From an uncultured Oscillospiraceae bacterium (GTDB lineage Bacteria; Bacillota; Clostridia; Oscillospirales; Oscillospiraceae): DNA of 32,357 bases. Positions within the stretch are counted from its first letter, which is position 1. Each line of letters begins with the position of its first letter. The stretch spans positions 1 to 32,357 of the forward strand of contig CATABD010000027.1 in assembly GCA_949494735.1 (NCBI GenBank). The letters are read 5' to 3'. The notes under the pieces were generated by a model. That model saw nothing but the letters and a program-made list of their open reading frames with translations. It was not told the DNA's origin and searched no databases. Both the position numbers and the translations under genes were made by a program. This document shows positions 1-8,786 of the stretch, one piece after another.

Positions 1-192
1 CTCTCCATGGGCAGCCATCCCAACAAGCGGCTGGCTGCCCTGTGGGAGCAGTACGGCGAGGAGGGCTTTGAGTGGCTGGTGCTCAAAACCCTGGACTATG
101 AAAATCCCGGGGACGATCACACCGCCGAGCTAGAGAAGCTGCGGGAGCAATGTCTGGACGAGGACGAGAAAGCGGTTAAGATCTGGAAATGA
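1..192 (+). CDS. C-terminal part of a small GIY-YIG nuclease-like protein (cut by window edge)
   Basis: The reading frame is open to the left edge and an ATG occurs at 7, so this is more likely the C-terminal end of a longer gene than a complete 61-residue protein. The visible sequence (GSHPNKRLAALWEQYG, then an acidic tail with DDHTAELEKLREQCL) resembles, from memory, the C-terminal half of small GIY-YIG nuclease-family proteins common on clostridial mobile elements. The catalytic GIY and YIG strands would lie upstream and are not visible, so nuclease activity cannot be judged. It is convergent with the giant Cna-B gene, with a long hairpin between the two. If it is not GIY-YIG it is an unrecognised accessory protein. 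Confidence 0.55.
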   Translation, partial: LSMGSHPNKRLAALWEQYGEEGFEWLVLKTLDYENPGDDHTAELEKLREQCLDEDEKAVKIWK

Positions 193-240
193 TAACAGGC
201 GCGGGACGGCCCTCAAAAAAGAGCCGTCCCGCTTATCATT
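188..240. terminator. Bidirectional hairpin between convergent genes
   Basis: A 10-bp perfect stem, GCGGGACGGC (201-210) with GCCGTCCCGC (223-232), has a 12-base loop. Outer arms AAATGATAA and TTATCATTT can extend the pairing across a 5-base bulge. It overlaps the stop of the left gene and ends just before the stop codon of the Cna-B gene, so it can end transcripts from both sides. T-runs after the stem are weak on both strands. Confidence 0.6.
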
Positions 241-3200
241 TAGTACCCCGTCTGGGGCAGGGTGGGCACAGGCCCCAGCCTGCGCACGATGGTGAGCCAG
301 GTGGCCTGGGCGGTCTGCCAGGTGCCCTGGTACTTGCCGCCCACGTCGGCCCGATTGATGATCTGATAGCCGTTGGCCACCGTGCCCAGCACCTGCACCG
401 TCAGAGTGGGGCTGGTGGTGGACTGGAAGCCCACGGGCACCTTGCCGAAATCAAAATAGACATCGGTGACATACTCGCCCGGCTGCATGGGGATGGCGTT
501 CAGGTTGTAGGAGTAGTTGCTGCTGGTGAGCAGGTTGGACGCCAGCACCTGATAGCCGGAGCGGTAGTTGGTCTTATACAGCACTCGGTAATTCAGCCGT
601 GCGCTGTAGGTGCCGGTGGTCAGCACCGTGGCCCGGGTAGCGTCGGTGGGGACGCGGTCGTGCCAGTAAAACTCAGAGAGAGGCACATTGCTGGTGTTGG
701 CCACAGTAAAGTCGTACCGCATCTGGCTGCCCGGCAGCGCCTGGGCATTGCCCCGCTTGGTGATGGTGACGCCCAGGTTGGAGGGTTTGTCGTAGTCGGA
801 CAGCTTGATGATCTGGCCAGAATACTCCAAGGTCTCGTCAAACACGGTGTTGCTGAGCTGCCAATAGGCCGGGGCGGTCACTTCAACGATTTTATACCTC
901 CCCAAGGGCAGGGGTTTGGACGCCGCCACGCCTCTGGCGTCGGTGGTGATGTAATCCACCACCTTGCCGGACCGGGCCTCGCTGATCTCATACACCGCCC
1001 CCTTCAGGGGGGCGCCTGCCGGGGTACCGGTGACCTCGTTGTACTCGGCAGCATACTTGCGGATCTGGAACTGCCCGGTGATGGGGGTGTTCTCCCACTT
1101 GACCTCCGTCGTTTCCCCGGGCTTGACGTAGACGGTCTTGTACTCCTTGTCCAACTCGTAGCCGGGGGCGGCCTCCAATTCACGAATATACAGCCGGCCC
1201 TTGCCCTGAACAGTGAGGTCGTCGATGTAAACATAGCCCTGGTCGTCAGAGGTGTACTCGCCGATGGGGTTCTTGTTCTGATCGTAGACTAGGAACTTCA
1301 CCCCATAAATTCCCTCTTTAGTGACGGAATTGATTTTGTGGATGAGGATGCCTGAGAAGGCCTTGTTGGTCACCACCAACGGGGGCGTTGTTTTGCCCGT
1401 CACCACCTCGAAATAGTGCGGGGTGGAATCCAGCTTGAATCCAGAGGGGCATTTTGTCTCCACCGCGTAATAGCTGCCCGCCTCCAGGGTGACAAACACC
1501 CGGCCATCCGTCCCAGTCGTCACAGTGTCCACCAGGGCATCGTCCATGCGGCGGATCTCAAAGGTGACGTTGGGGATGCGCTTGCTCTCGTTCCCTTCCA
1601 CCACCTTCACAATTTCAACACCGCCGATGGGGTCGTTGTAAAACCACAAATGCTGCGTGTCACCACCGGGGTTGACCACAATGGTCTGGCTGCGGGTATT
1701 GGGGTCGATGGTATAGCCAGGTACGCTGGCCACCTCCGTACAGATGACGGTGCCTGTGATATTGGAGAGGATAATTTGGCCCTCCTTGTTAGTGGTATAC
1801 AGCCCGTTGGAGGACAGCTTGCCGTCCTCGGCATCCACCACACGCCCATCCGCATAGGTGATCTTGAACTGGACCCCTTCCAGCGGCGTCTTCTTATCCG
1901 CCCCGGACAGTTTGTGGATGATCAAATTCCCCGCTTTGTGATTGATGAACTGGAGCCGTACCGTCTGCCCAGCTTTCACAACAGCGGTCTGGGCCACATC
2001 GTCCAGCAAATAGCCCGGTTTTGCCCTGACTTCCTTTACGACCAGCGTAGTGTTGGGGTCGATATCGGTCACCAGGAAGGTTCCGTCCGGCCCAGTCACA
2101 AACTTGCCGTTGGCGTCGCCCACCAGCGCTCCATCGGACTTGGTAACCAAAAACTCAACGCCGCTCAGGGGTTCGCCATTGTCCCCCACCTTGGATACCA
2201 GGAGGGCGCCCTTGGCAGAGTTGCCGAAATAGACCTGCACCACTTCCTGCTCCTCGCCGGAGAGATACACCGTCTGGGGCGGCGTGTCGATGACGTGCGT
2301 TCCATCACTGGACAATTCCTCGATGATATAAGTACCCTTAGCCAACCCGGTGACCGTGAAGCTTCCGTTGGCCGAGGTGCGGTAGGTGCCGATCACAGTG
2401 CCGCCCGTGCCGGAGGTGTTGCCAGACAGGTAACGGATCTGGAACACCGCCCCCTCGATGGCCTGGTTGGGGTGCTGCCGGTCATACTTCCAGACACAGA
2501 TGGCGGACAGCGGCTGATTGCGGAACACGAAAGTATGGCCCTGACCGGCAGGCACGAACGCCTCCTGGGTGTCGGGGTCAGCCTTGGCGAAGCCCTTCAA
2601 AGGCTCCAGCTCCTGGACACGGAACCAGCCGTCCCGGAGGCCCAGGGTGCCCATCTTGGTGCCGTCCAGTTCGATGCGGCCATTTTCATCGGTGTAAAAC
2701 ACGCCCAGGTCGTTCATCTCGCCGGTGGCGGTGTTGTTGCTGGCATACCACACCCGGAAGGGCACGTTGGCCAACCGGTCGAAGGTGACGGCGTTCTCCT
2801 TGATGATCTCGATTACAGGCCGTTTATGGTTCTTGAAGTACGCCGTGTGATCCCGGTCGGGGTACAGCGTCACCAGCTGGCTGGGGGCATCCTTCAACCA
2901 GGGGGAGGGTACGGATTTCTCGGTGATCTCATAGACGCCGGGCAGGAGGTTTTTCAGCTCGGCACGGCCTGTGGCGTCCGTCTTAATCTCATCCACGGAA
3001 TGGCCGTCTGCGGCGCGGACAGTAAAAACCGTATTGGCGATGGGCGATCCATCGTCCGCGTCATTTTTGTATACGTACAAATTGGGGCGTTTGTAGTTTT
3101 GCAGCACGATTGTGCTGATCTTCCCGGGGAACAGCTCGATATGATGCTCCTTAATGCTCAAAATGTGATCGTTCAATGTGGCCGTTTCCACCAAGGAATA

Positions 3201-5501
3201 CACACCGGGCTCCAAGCCCTCCCACAAAATTTCACCTGTTGCCGAGGTCTTGCGATCCAGGTAGTGGGTGCCGTCCTCGATTTTGGCCAGCCGGAAGGAA
3301 ACGCCCTCCAACGGGGAGCCGTCCGAACTGGTTTTCAGCAGATGCAATGAGGGCTTTTTGGAGTTCGTAAAGACGAACTGAGCCACCTCGTTGGGCTTGA
3401 GCTGGATGATGCGCTGGGCGTCGTCGATCACATAGCCCGGGCATTCCAGCTCCGTCACCACTGCGGCGCCGGCGGGTAGCTTGGACAGGTCGATGGTTCC
3501 GTCCTCCAGCGTGGTCATCTCCACCGGGCCCCAGCTTCCGTCCACCGCCTCGAATTTGAATTTCGCGTTGGCAATGGGCTTGGAGAGGTCGGCGCTGTCC
3601 ACCTTGATGAGGTGCATCCCAGGCTTGAGGTCATTGAAGAACACCAGCTCCTTGATGCCGTCGCCTGCGTGAAGCTCCACCTGCTGGGGGGTGGTGACAG
3701 TGATGTGGGCGTCGTCGCTCTGCTTTTCCTGCACCAGGAAAGTACCCGGTTTCTGATCGGTGAGGACGATCTCCCCCAAGGCATTGGTCTTGAAATCGCC
3801 CAACAGCTCGCCATCCCGCCAAACGGTAAAGGTGATGTCGGGCAAAATTGCCATAGTGGTTCGGTCATATTTGATGATTTTGAGGCCGGGCAGCTCCTTG
3901 TTGGTAAAGGTCGCTGTGGACATTTCACCCGTCACCACGGAGACGGTCTGGATGGTCTCTGTATCCGCGATCCAGCCCTTGATTCCGGCGGTTTCGCGCA
4001 CCTCGTAAGCACCCGGTTTCAGCTCATCGAAGACGGCGACGCCCCCCGGTCCGGTCTGGGCGGACTGGGTAGCGCCGCTTTCAATGTGCTTGATTTGTAT
4101 GGTGACGCCCTCCAGGCCCTCGCCGGTGTCGCTGTACTTCTCCACCCGCAAAGACCCGTAGGGGTCGTTGTAAAAGGTCACCTCGGCCTCTTTTCCTTCC
4201 ACTACAGTGACATTTTGGGCGGAGTTTTTGCAGAGCAGGTGAAATTTCGGAGCGGACCGCTCGTAAATGGTATAATTTCCGGGCTCCGCCTCGGGGATGA
4301 CGATGGTTCCGCTCCCATCGGTGGCAAAGACGCCGATGGTGTCTCCGTTGGGGCCCACCACCTCAAAAACCGCCCCGGCCAGAGGAATCTCGGTGCCCGT
4401 CTCCAGCTTTATGATCCGCAGGGAGCCGGGACCGGCCGTGGGGGTGTCCGGCGTATCGGGGATGTCGGGGGTATCGGGCACATCCGGGCCGCCGGAGTAG
4501 GCGCTGATGGCGTTGATGCGGATGGGCGTGGTGGGGTCGGTGGTGGCCATGTATCGCTGTAGGTTGCCGTACTTGTCAGACTCAGCGCAGATGGCGTAAT
4601 AGATGGCGTACTGGTACACATCCGCGTTCAGGGAGAGCTGGACGCTGCCGCTTTTCCCCTCCACAGCGTCGGCGGGATAGAGCACCTTGAACTGACCCAC
4701 ATAGCCCTGTCCCTGAACGTACTGCGTGGGGATGGCGGTGATGTCCTTGTTCTCCATGTCCACGATCCGAGTGCCGGCGGGCACATTGTCCGGGGTGGAG
4801 AAGCCCACGTTGATGTCGTAGTCGCACACCCAGGTCAGGGATGCGGCAGTGTAGACCTGCTGCTTGTAGGCTTTACCGTCGATGGTCACATCATAGGCAA
4901 CAGGCTGATCCGGGGTGCAGGTTAAGCCAGGCTCCAGGTTAGAGGTCCAGCTGATGCCACTGTAGGCTTTTTTCACGGCGGCCAGCACCCTCTGGGCCGC
5001 CGCCTGATCGGAACAGCCGGGGTTCACCGACAGGGCGGAGATGTCCCAGTTGGACAGCAGATAGCACCACAGGGCGATCTTGGTGGCGTACCACGCCTCG
5101 TACTTGGAGTTGACGCCCAGCTCAGCCAGGGTCTTGGTGGGGTAGCCGTTGGCCACGATCCCCATGACCTTGGGGTCCTTGGACTTCTCATTGGCGATGT
5201 ACTTGATGCTCTGGCCGGGGCCCACCGTCTCGGGAACGCCGTAGATGGTGGGATTGACGCAGTACACGGGAATCTCTACCTGCTCACCTTTGGAGTTGGT
5301 ATAGAGGTAGTAGTCGTAGGGCTGCTCTTTCACCCGGCCGTTGACGCACAGGTAGTCCAAGGTCACGCCGCTATTGTAGATATTGATTTCGCCCAGAGCC
5401 TCCTCCGGGGTGGAGGCGGCGGAGGCGGGAAAAATGGCGCTGGGGATCATCCCCAACGCCATGGCCAGGACCAACAGCAGGGATAAAAACCGTTTTTTCA
5501 T
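240..5501 (-). CDS. Giant secreted Cna-B repeat (SpaA/adhesin-like) surface protein ending in LPQTGY
   Basis: A 1753-residue secreted protein, probably a pilin-like adhesin or stalk. Residues 1-29 are a signal peptide ending ASA. Residues about 30-350 resemble a thioester (TQxA-type) head: C81 lies in VYCVNP and ATKIALWCY holds K141, where the family normally has the bond-forming Gln. About 358-1570 hold 13 Cna-B (SpaA-type) domains of about 93 residues, each opening with an IxK-like strand, most with a YxIxE box, and ending in an F-N strand; these usually carry Lys-Asn isopeptide bonds. About 1573-1740 is a DUF11-like domain. The protein stops at LPQTGY, with no membrane helix or basic tail after the motif. 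RBS AGGAGG lies 6 bases before the ATG. It is the last gene of a module containing a sortase. Confidence 0.9.
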   Translation of the reverse strand: MKKRFLSLLLVLAMALGMIPSAIFPASAASTPEEALGEINIYNSGVTLDYLCVNGRVKEQPYDYYLYTNSKGEQVEIPVYCVNPTIYGVPETVGPGQSIKYIANEKSKDPKVMGIVANGYPTKTLAELGVNSKYEAWYATKIALWCYLLSNWDISALSVNPGCSDQAAAQRVLAAVKKAYSGISWTSNLEPGLTCTPDQPVAYDVTIDGKAYKQQVYTAASLTWVCDYDINVGFSTPDNVPAGTRIVDMENKDITAIPTQYVQGQGYVGQFKVLYPADAVEGKSGSVQLSLNADVYQYAIYYAICAESDKYGNLQRYMATTDPTTPIRINAISAYSGGPDVPDTPDIPDTPDTPTAGPGSLRIIKLETGTEIPLAGAVFEVVGPNGDTIGVFATDGSGTIVIPEAEPGNYTIYERSAPKFHLLCKNSAQNVTVVEGKEAEVTFYNDPYGSLRVEKYSDTGEGLEGVTIQIKHIESGATQSAQTGPGGVAVFDELKPGAYEVRETAGIKGWIADTETIQTVSVVTGEMSTATFTNKELPGLKIIKYDRTTMAILPDITFTVWRDGELLGDFKTNALGEIVLTDQKPGTFLVQEKQSDDAHITVTTPQQVELHAGDGIKELVFFNDLKPGMHLIKVDSADLSKPIANAKFKFEAVDGSWGPVEMTTLEDGTIDLSKLPAGAAVVTELECPGYVIDDAQRIIQLKPNEVAQFVFTNSKKPSLHLLKTSSDGSPLEGVSFRLAKIEDGTHYLDRKTSATGEILWEGLEPGVYSLVETATLNDHILSIKEHHIELFPGKISTIVLQNYKRPNLYVYKNDADDGSPIANTVFTVRAADGHSVDEIKTDATGRAELKNLLPGVYEITEKSVPSPWLKDAPSQLVTLYPDRDHTAYFKNHKRPVIEIIKENAVTFDRLANVPFRVWYASNNTATGEMNDLGVFYTDENGRIELDGTKMGTLGLRDGWFRVQELEPLKGFAKADPDTQEAFVPAGQGHTFVFRNQPLSAICVWKYDRQHPNQAIEGAVFQIRYLSGNTSGTGGTVIGTYRTSANGSFTVTGLAKGTYIIEELSSDGTHVIDTPPQTVYLSGEEQEVVQVYFGNSAKGALLVSKVGDNGEPLSGVEFLVTKSDGALVGDANGKFVTGPDGTFLVTDIDPNTTLVVKEVRAKPGYLLDDVAQTAVVKAGQTVRLQFINHKAGNLIIHKLSGADKKTPLEGVQFKITYADGRVVDAEDGKLSSNGLYTTNKEGQIILSNITGTVICTEVASVPGYTIDPNTRSQTIVVNPGGDTQHLWFYNDPIGGVEIVKVVEGNESKRIPNVTFEIRRMDDALVDTVTTGTDGRVFVTLEAGSYYAVETKCPSGFKLDSTPHYFEVVTGKTTPPLVVTNKAFSGILIHKINSVTKEGIYGVKFLVYDQNKNPIGEYTSDDQGYVYIDDLTVQGKGRLYIRELEAAPGYELDKEYKTVYVKPGETTEVKWENTPITGQFQIRKYAAEYNEVTGTPAGAPLKGAVYEISEARSGKVVDYITTDARGVAASKPLPLGRYKIVEVTAPAYWQLSNTVFDETLEYSGQIIKLSDYDKPSNLGVTITKRGNAQALPGSQMRYDFTVANTSNVPLSEFYWHDRVPTDATRATVLTTGTYSARLNYRVLYKTNYRSGYQVLASNLLTSSNYSYNLNAIPMQPGEYVTDVYFDFGKVPVGFQSTTSPTLTVQVLGTVANGYQIINRADVGGKYQGTWQTAQATWLTIVRRLGPVPTLPQTGY

Positions 5502-5507
5502 GTATAC

Positions 5508-5545
5508 CTCCTAAAATGAAAGGGAGCGCCGGATGGCGCCCCCTT
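5508..5545 (-). terminator. Hairpin between stalk gene and Cna-B gene
   Basis: On the minus strand GGGGGCGCC, loop ATCC, GGCGCTCCC forms a 9-bp stem with one G-U pair, followed by TTTCATTTT. It sits after the stop of the 5565-6416 gene and just before the RBS of the Cna-B gene. It could be a leaky terminator that lowers expression of the giant protein relative to the sortase and stalk genes. Confidence 0.55.
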
Positions 5546-5564
5546 AGTCAGTGATTTTTGAAGT

Positions 5565-6416
5565 TTAGATAGCTGTTGCGATCTTGTACTCGGTATAGAG
5601 AAATTTGCCGTTCTTGAACACATCCCAGGCTTCCACGAAGTATTTTCCAGGCGGGCAGGAGTTGAAGTTGTTGGACAGCTCGCTCTCCCGCCAGGGCCAG
5701 AAGGAGTGGGCGGTGAGGTCGTCCGGGACGGTGAGACTGATGGAGACGTAGGGCGTCCCCTTGGAGCCGTAGCGAAGCCGCCCGCCCTGGCTGGTGTCCG
5801 GGTGGGTCCCGGCCAGATTCATCAGGGTGTACTGCATCCGACGGGTCTCATAGAGGTTGCGCAGGAACAGGTACTCGCCGTCCGGCAGGGAGAAGTGGCG
5901 GGCCTCCGCTTGGGGCAGGACCATGGCAGGAAAGCTGCTCCAATCACAGGCGGCGGTGGGCAGGGGACCCAGAGGACCCTCGGCGAACATATTCGCGTCA
6001 TAGCCACTGGCGTCGGTGACGGCGTAAACAGTGCCATCATTACAGGCGATCTTGTCACCATTTTTGGGGACGTACCGGGAGCCGTCTGTGGGGATGGTTA
6101 CGGTGCCGGAGGGCTGCTGGGTGGGAACGGATGCCGTATTCCCCGGCGCCACGCCGGTATAGGGCTTATCGCTCTCAATTCGCACTGTCCCATCCCAGTA
6201 GACGTTGAAGCCCACAGCCTCGCCGATGTCCCGAAGCCTCACATAGTTGCTGCCGCCAATCAGGTAGGCGGTCATGGTCACCTGCTGGCCGTCAATGTAA
6301 ATAGTCTGACTGCTGGGTGTAGCGGTCAAAACCGTAGATGCCGCCGCATACCCTCCACTGAGCAAAGCCATGCCCAATGCCATCCCTAAAAGCAGTGTAA
6401 TAATCCTTTTCCTCAT
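5565..6416 (-). CDS. Secreted protein with copper-amine-oxidase N-terminal-like stalk domain
   Basis: A 283-residue exported protein. Residues 1-27 form a signal peptide (MRKR, then a hydrophobic run ending AAA/AS). About 30-85 match the copper amine oxidase N-terminal-like (stalk) fold widely used as a surface domain in Firmicutes: IYIDGQQVTMTAYLIGGSNY, then VRLRDIGEAVGF and a VYWDGTVRI strand. A Pro/Thr/Ser linker follows. The C-terminal 170 residues are unrecognised, with several Trp and aromatic residues and two to three Cys. No copper or oxidase residues are expected; the name is historical. RBS AAAGGAG precedes the ATG. It lies between sortase and Cna-B genes, suggesting a cell-surface partner or accessory subunit. 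Confidence 0.75.
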   Translation of the reverse strand: MRKRIITLLLGMALGMALLSGGYAAASTVLTATPSSQTIYIDGQQVTMTAYLIGGSNYVRLRDIGEAVGFNVYWDGTVRIESDKPYTGVAPGNTASVPTQQPSGTVTIPTDGSRYVPKNGDKIACNDGTVYAVTDASGYDANMFAEGPLGPLPTAACDWSSFPAMVLPQAEARHFSLPDGEYLFLRNLYETRRMQYTLMNLAGTHPDTSQGGRLRYGSKGTPYVSISLTVPDDLTAHSFWPWRESELSNNFNSCPPGKYFVEAWDVFKNGKFLYTEYKIATAI

Positions 6417-6555
6417 GATAAAATGCTCCTTTCATTTCTTTCTGATTTGAGCATAATCCCATGCGGTATAATTGTCAAAGGATTATTTGAATTCCCTGCG
6501 CCGATAAAATGATTTTGCGTTTCCACCTCCTCAAATTTCCCATATCTGGCCGGAT

Positions 6556-7377
6556 TCAGGAACTTTTCTCTACCGCCTGCACGCAAATTCTTTTTGCGGG
6601 CTGGTTCTCCAAGCAGGTGGTGATGGTGATACGGTTGTCCGCCGTCCCTTGGAGATAGCTCCAGTCAGTGTTGGCAATAATCTTCACCATTGTCACTTGG
6701 TAGGTGCGGGTGCCGTAGATGGTGGTATAGGTGATGATATCGCCGGCCACCAGGTTTTTGATAGCGCCGATGTTATATTTTGCGCCCCGGTTGTGCCCAC
6801 ACACCCCGATGTTGCCGGACCAGCCGGAGGTGGAGCTGTAGTGGCCCAGACCCTTGGCCATGCTGGCGTTGGTCTCGCCCTCCCACACCTTCACATTGAT
6901 ACCCAGCTTGGGGATGGACAGGGTGCCGATGCTGCCGTCTTTGTAGGCCATGCCCTGCACGCTGGTGTAGCCGGGCTGCTGGATGCCGGGCGGAGCAGGG
7001 CTGACGCCCGAACCGGGGCCGCCGTCCCCGTCGATGACCAGCTCCGTGAGAGGGCTGCCACCTCCAACCCCATAGACGCCGGAACCGTCCGTGGTGGACA
7101 CAGCTCCCTGGAGCCCGGGCAGGATGGTGCGCTCCATCACGCCGGTCATGGTGGTGCTCATGCGGCCATACTCCAGCTCGGGCACATCGTAGTCCACGGC
7201 ATTCCTGCCGCCGTAGTTGTACTGGGAACCGTACACATCCTCATAGCTGGTGCTGCCGTAGTAGTCCTGGGGCGCGGTCGTCGCAAAGCTGTAATCCGAA
7301 GCGAAGGCCGGGATCGTCAGGGACAGCGCTGCGCCCGCCGCCAAAGCCAGTCCCAACAAGTTTCTCATCTTGTTCAT
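6556..7377 (-). CDS. Sortase (transpeptidase of the surface module)
   Basis: A 273-residue membrane-anchored transpeptidase that cleaves a C-terminal sorting motif and joins the protein to an amine acceptor. Residues 1-26 are a signal or anchor segment. Residues about 27-140 are a low-complexity Tyr/Gly/Ser/Pro region. The sortase fold begins near IGTLSIPKLGINVKVWEG. The catalytic triad is visible: H195 in VCGHNRG, C255 in ITTCLE, and R263 in AKRIC. I could not assign the class safely; the C-terminal catalytic domain without a trailing membrane helix is class B- or D-like. Its ATG overlaps the stop of the preceding gene (ATGA), implying translational coupling. The likely substrate is the LPQTGY protein at the end of the same module. 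Confidence 0.88.
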   Translation of the reverse strand: MNKMRNLLGLALAAGAALSLTIPAFASDYSFATTAPQDYYGSTSYEDVYGSQYNYGGRNAVDYDVPELEYGRMSTTMTGVMERTILPGLQGAVSTTDGSGVYGVGGGSPLTELVIDGDGGPGSGVSPAPPGIQQPGYTSVQGMAYKDGSIGTLSIPKLGINVKVWEGETNASMAKGLGHYSSTSGWSGNIGVCGHNRGAKYNIGAIKNLVAGDIITYTTIYGTRTYQVTMVKIIANTDWSYLQGTADNRITITTCLENQPAKRICVQAVEKSS

Positions 7378-8303
7378 GTGTCGTCTTCCTCCTGTTCATC
7401 GTCCGACTCACCGTTCCCTGCCCGCAGCGATTTGACCTCCAGGCGGGACAGAACCAGCAGCACTGTCAGTACCACCGCCGTAATGACGCCCGCGCCCCCC
7501 AGCACATTGCGCAGAAGGTTCGGGGAGGACAAAGCCCGCTGAAACAGGTTGGGATGTTCCGATCCAGGGACAGGGCTGGGCTCCGATTTGCGCTCCTCAC
7601 CCAGGTACGTTACCCGATAGGTGACGCTCTCCACCCCCTCGTGGGTGATTTCACCCACATAGTTGGCGGTGGTGACATACCCGGTGGCGGCTTTGTAGTA
7701 GCTCTTGCCGCTGTAGGTGGCCACCGCCTGATAAGAGCAGGGGGCCAGCATATCACCCGTCAGATCGGTGCCGATGACCTGCCATTCCACATTGGACAGG
7801 TTCAGCGTCACCCCGTTCTTTGTCGTGGTGGCAGGGACATAGGACATATCATTGCGATCCAGCGGGCCGATGGTCTTGGTGGCAGTGATCGTACTGCTAC
7901 CGGTGGTGTAGCCTGCCGCCTGGGTGTGGATACTAGTGTGATCCAGGGCCAGGGTGCCCGCCCAGGTGCCGTCGTCATACTCCATGGTAGGGGCCAGCTG
8001 CTCCAGGATCACATCCAGGTTCTTCTTGGCTGTCTCCACCGTCACTGTTTCGGTGTGGGTCTGGCGCTCGGCCACCCGGTTGTCCTGCTTCACGATGTCC
8101 GCGTAGGTATAAAGAAAGCCCTCCAACTGGAAGGGCTCCTCAATCAGTGTCTGGGCGTCCACCTCGGGGGAAACGGTATAGGTCTTGACCACCTGCTGGC
8201 TGCCGTTGAGGTTCTGCACCACCGTATTGGTAGGCACCTCCAGGGCGCTGGCGCTCATGGTCAACGCCGCCGTCAGCAGCAGACAAAGGCAAATCTTTTT
8301 CAT
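7374..8303 (-). CDS. Exported single-pass membrane protein of the sortase module
   Basis: An exported protein of about 309 residues of unknown function. Residues 1-20 are a signal peptide ending SASA. The extracellular part of about 225 residues is rich in Thr/Ser/Val and probably beta, with several TxTxTx stretches. Near the C-terminus a hydrophobic segment (GAGVITAVVLTVLLVL) is followed by a basic turn and a strongly acidic cytoplasmic tail (SDDEQEEDD). I chose ATG 8303; a TTG at 8312 also lies in frame but is only 3 bases from the AGGAG. The stop overlaps the sortase start. Association with the sortase and Cna-B genes suggests a membrane anchor or assembly factor, but no family is recognised. 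Confidence 0.65.
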   Translation of the reverse strand: MKKICLCLLLTAALTMSASALEVPTNTVVQNLNGSQQVVKTYTVSPEVDAQTLIEEPFQLEGFLYTYADIVKQDNRVAERQTHTETVTVETAKKNLDVILEQLAPTMEYDDGTWAGTLALDHTSIHTQAAGYTTGSSTITATKTIGPLDRNDMSYVPATTTKNGVTLNLSNVEWQVIGTDLTGDMLAPCSYQAVATYSGKSYYKAATGYVTTANYVGEITHEGVESVTYRVTYLGEERKSEPSPVPGSEHPNLFQRALSSPNLLRNVLGGAGVITAVVLTVLLVLSRLEVKSLRAGNGESDDEQEEDDT

Positions 8304-8389
8304 TAGGTTCAAATACTCCTTTCGTCAAGTTGGGTGCTGGGATATCCGGGCAAGCCCTATGGGGGGCCCGCGAATGGGCGTATGCCGGT

Positions 8390-8782
8390 TCACAGCTTTT
8401 CCTCCTTCACGATGTACTCCACTGCCAGCTCCGGCCGCTCCCGCAGCCGGGCCAGGATGTCGAGGGACTGCTCCAGGGCCTGCATGGTGTCCCGGCTCTG
8501 CCGCTTGATGAAGCCATGGAGCAGGATGACCTCCCCGTTGGGCCGGATGGTGAAGATGACCCGCACCAACACACGGCCCCGCTCGCGCAGCTCGTAAAGC
8601 TCCCGGTACCGCTCCAAGGTGAAGTGCTTGTAGTGGGGTTCCCGGAGGTTGGCCCGCGGTGTGGTGGGCAGAACGATGAGCTGACGAATCAGCTTTTCCC
8701 GCAGCCGGGGCTCCAGGCCGTCGATGAACTGGGCCACGGGCGCGGCCCGCTCCGGGGGTGCGTAGACTTTGATACCCTTCAT
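8390..8782 (-). CDS. Gp49/HigB-like RelE-superfamily toxin, apparently orphan
   Basis: A 130-residue protein resembling the phage-derived Gp49-like/HigB group of RelE-superfamily mRNA interferases. The diagnostic part is LREPHYKHFTLERYRELYEL, then VLVRVIFTIRPNGEVILLHGFIKRQSRD, matching the family pattern in which a beta strand RvxF is followed by I-LLHGFxKK. The usual antitoxin is an HTH (HigA-like) protein directly downstream, but the next gene is an exported membrane protein, so no partner is visible. A good RBS (GGAGG, 8 bases before ATG) supports translation. It may act as a stand-alone toxin, be inactive, or be paired with an antitoxin elsewhere on the element. Confidence 0.7.
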   Translation of the reverse strand: MKGIKVYAPPERAAPVAQFIDGLEPRLREKLIRQLIVLPTTPRANLREPHYKHFTLERYRELYELRERGRVLVRVIFTIRPNGEVILLHGFIKRQSRDTMQALEQSLDILARLRERPELAVEYIVKEEKL

Positions 8783-8786
8783 GGTC

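Noticed and set aside
1416-3350. 644-residue plus-strand frame inside the Cna-B gene
   Set aside because: It is antisense to a repeat protein whose repeats are clear at protein level; the plus-strand product has no recognisable family.
1350-4430. DNA-level tandem repeats in the Cna-B gene
   Set aside because: The 13 domains are related only at protein level; I saw no long near-identical DNA repeats that would suggest recent expansion.
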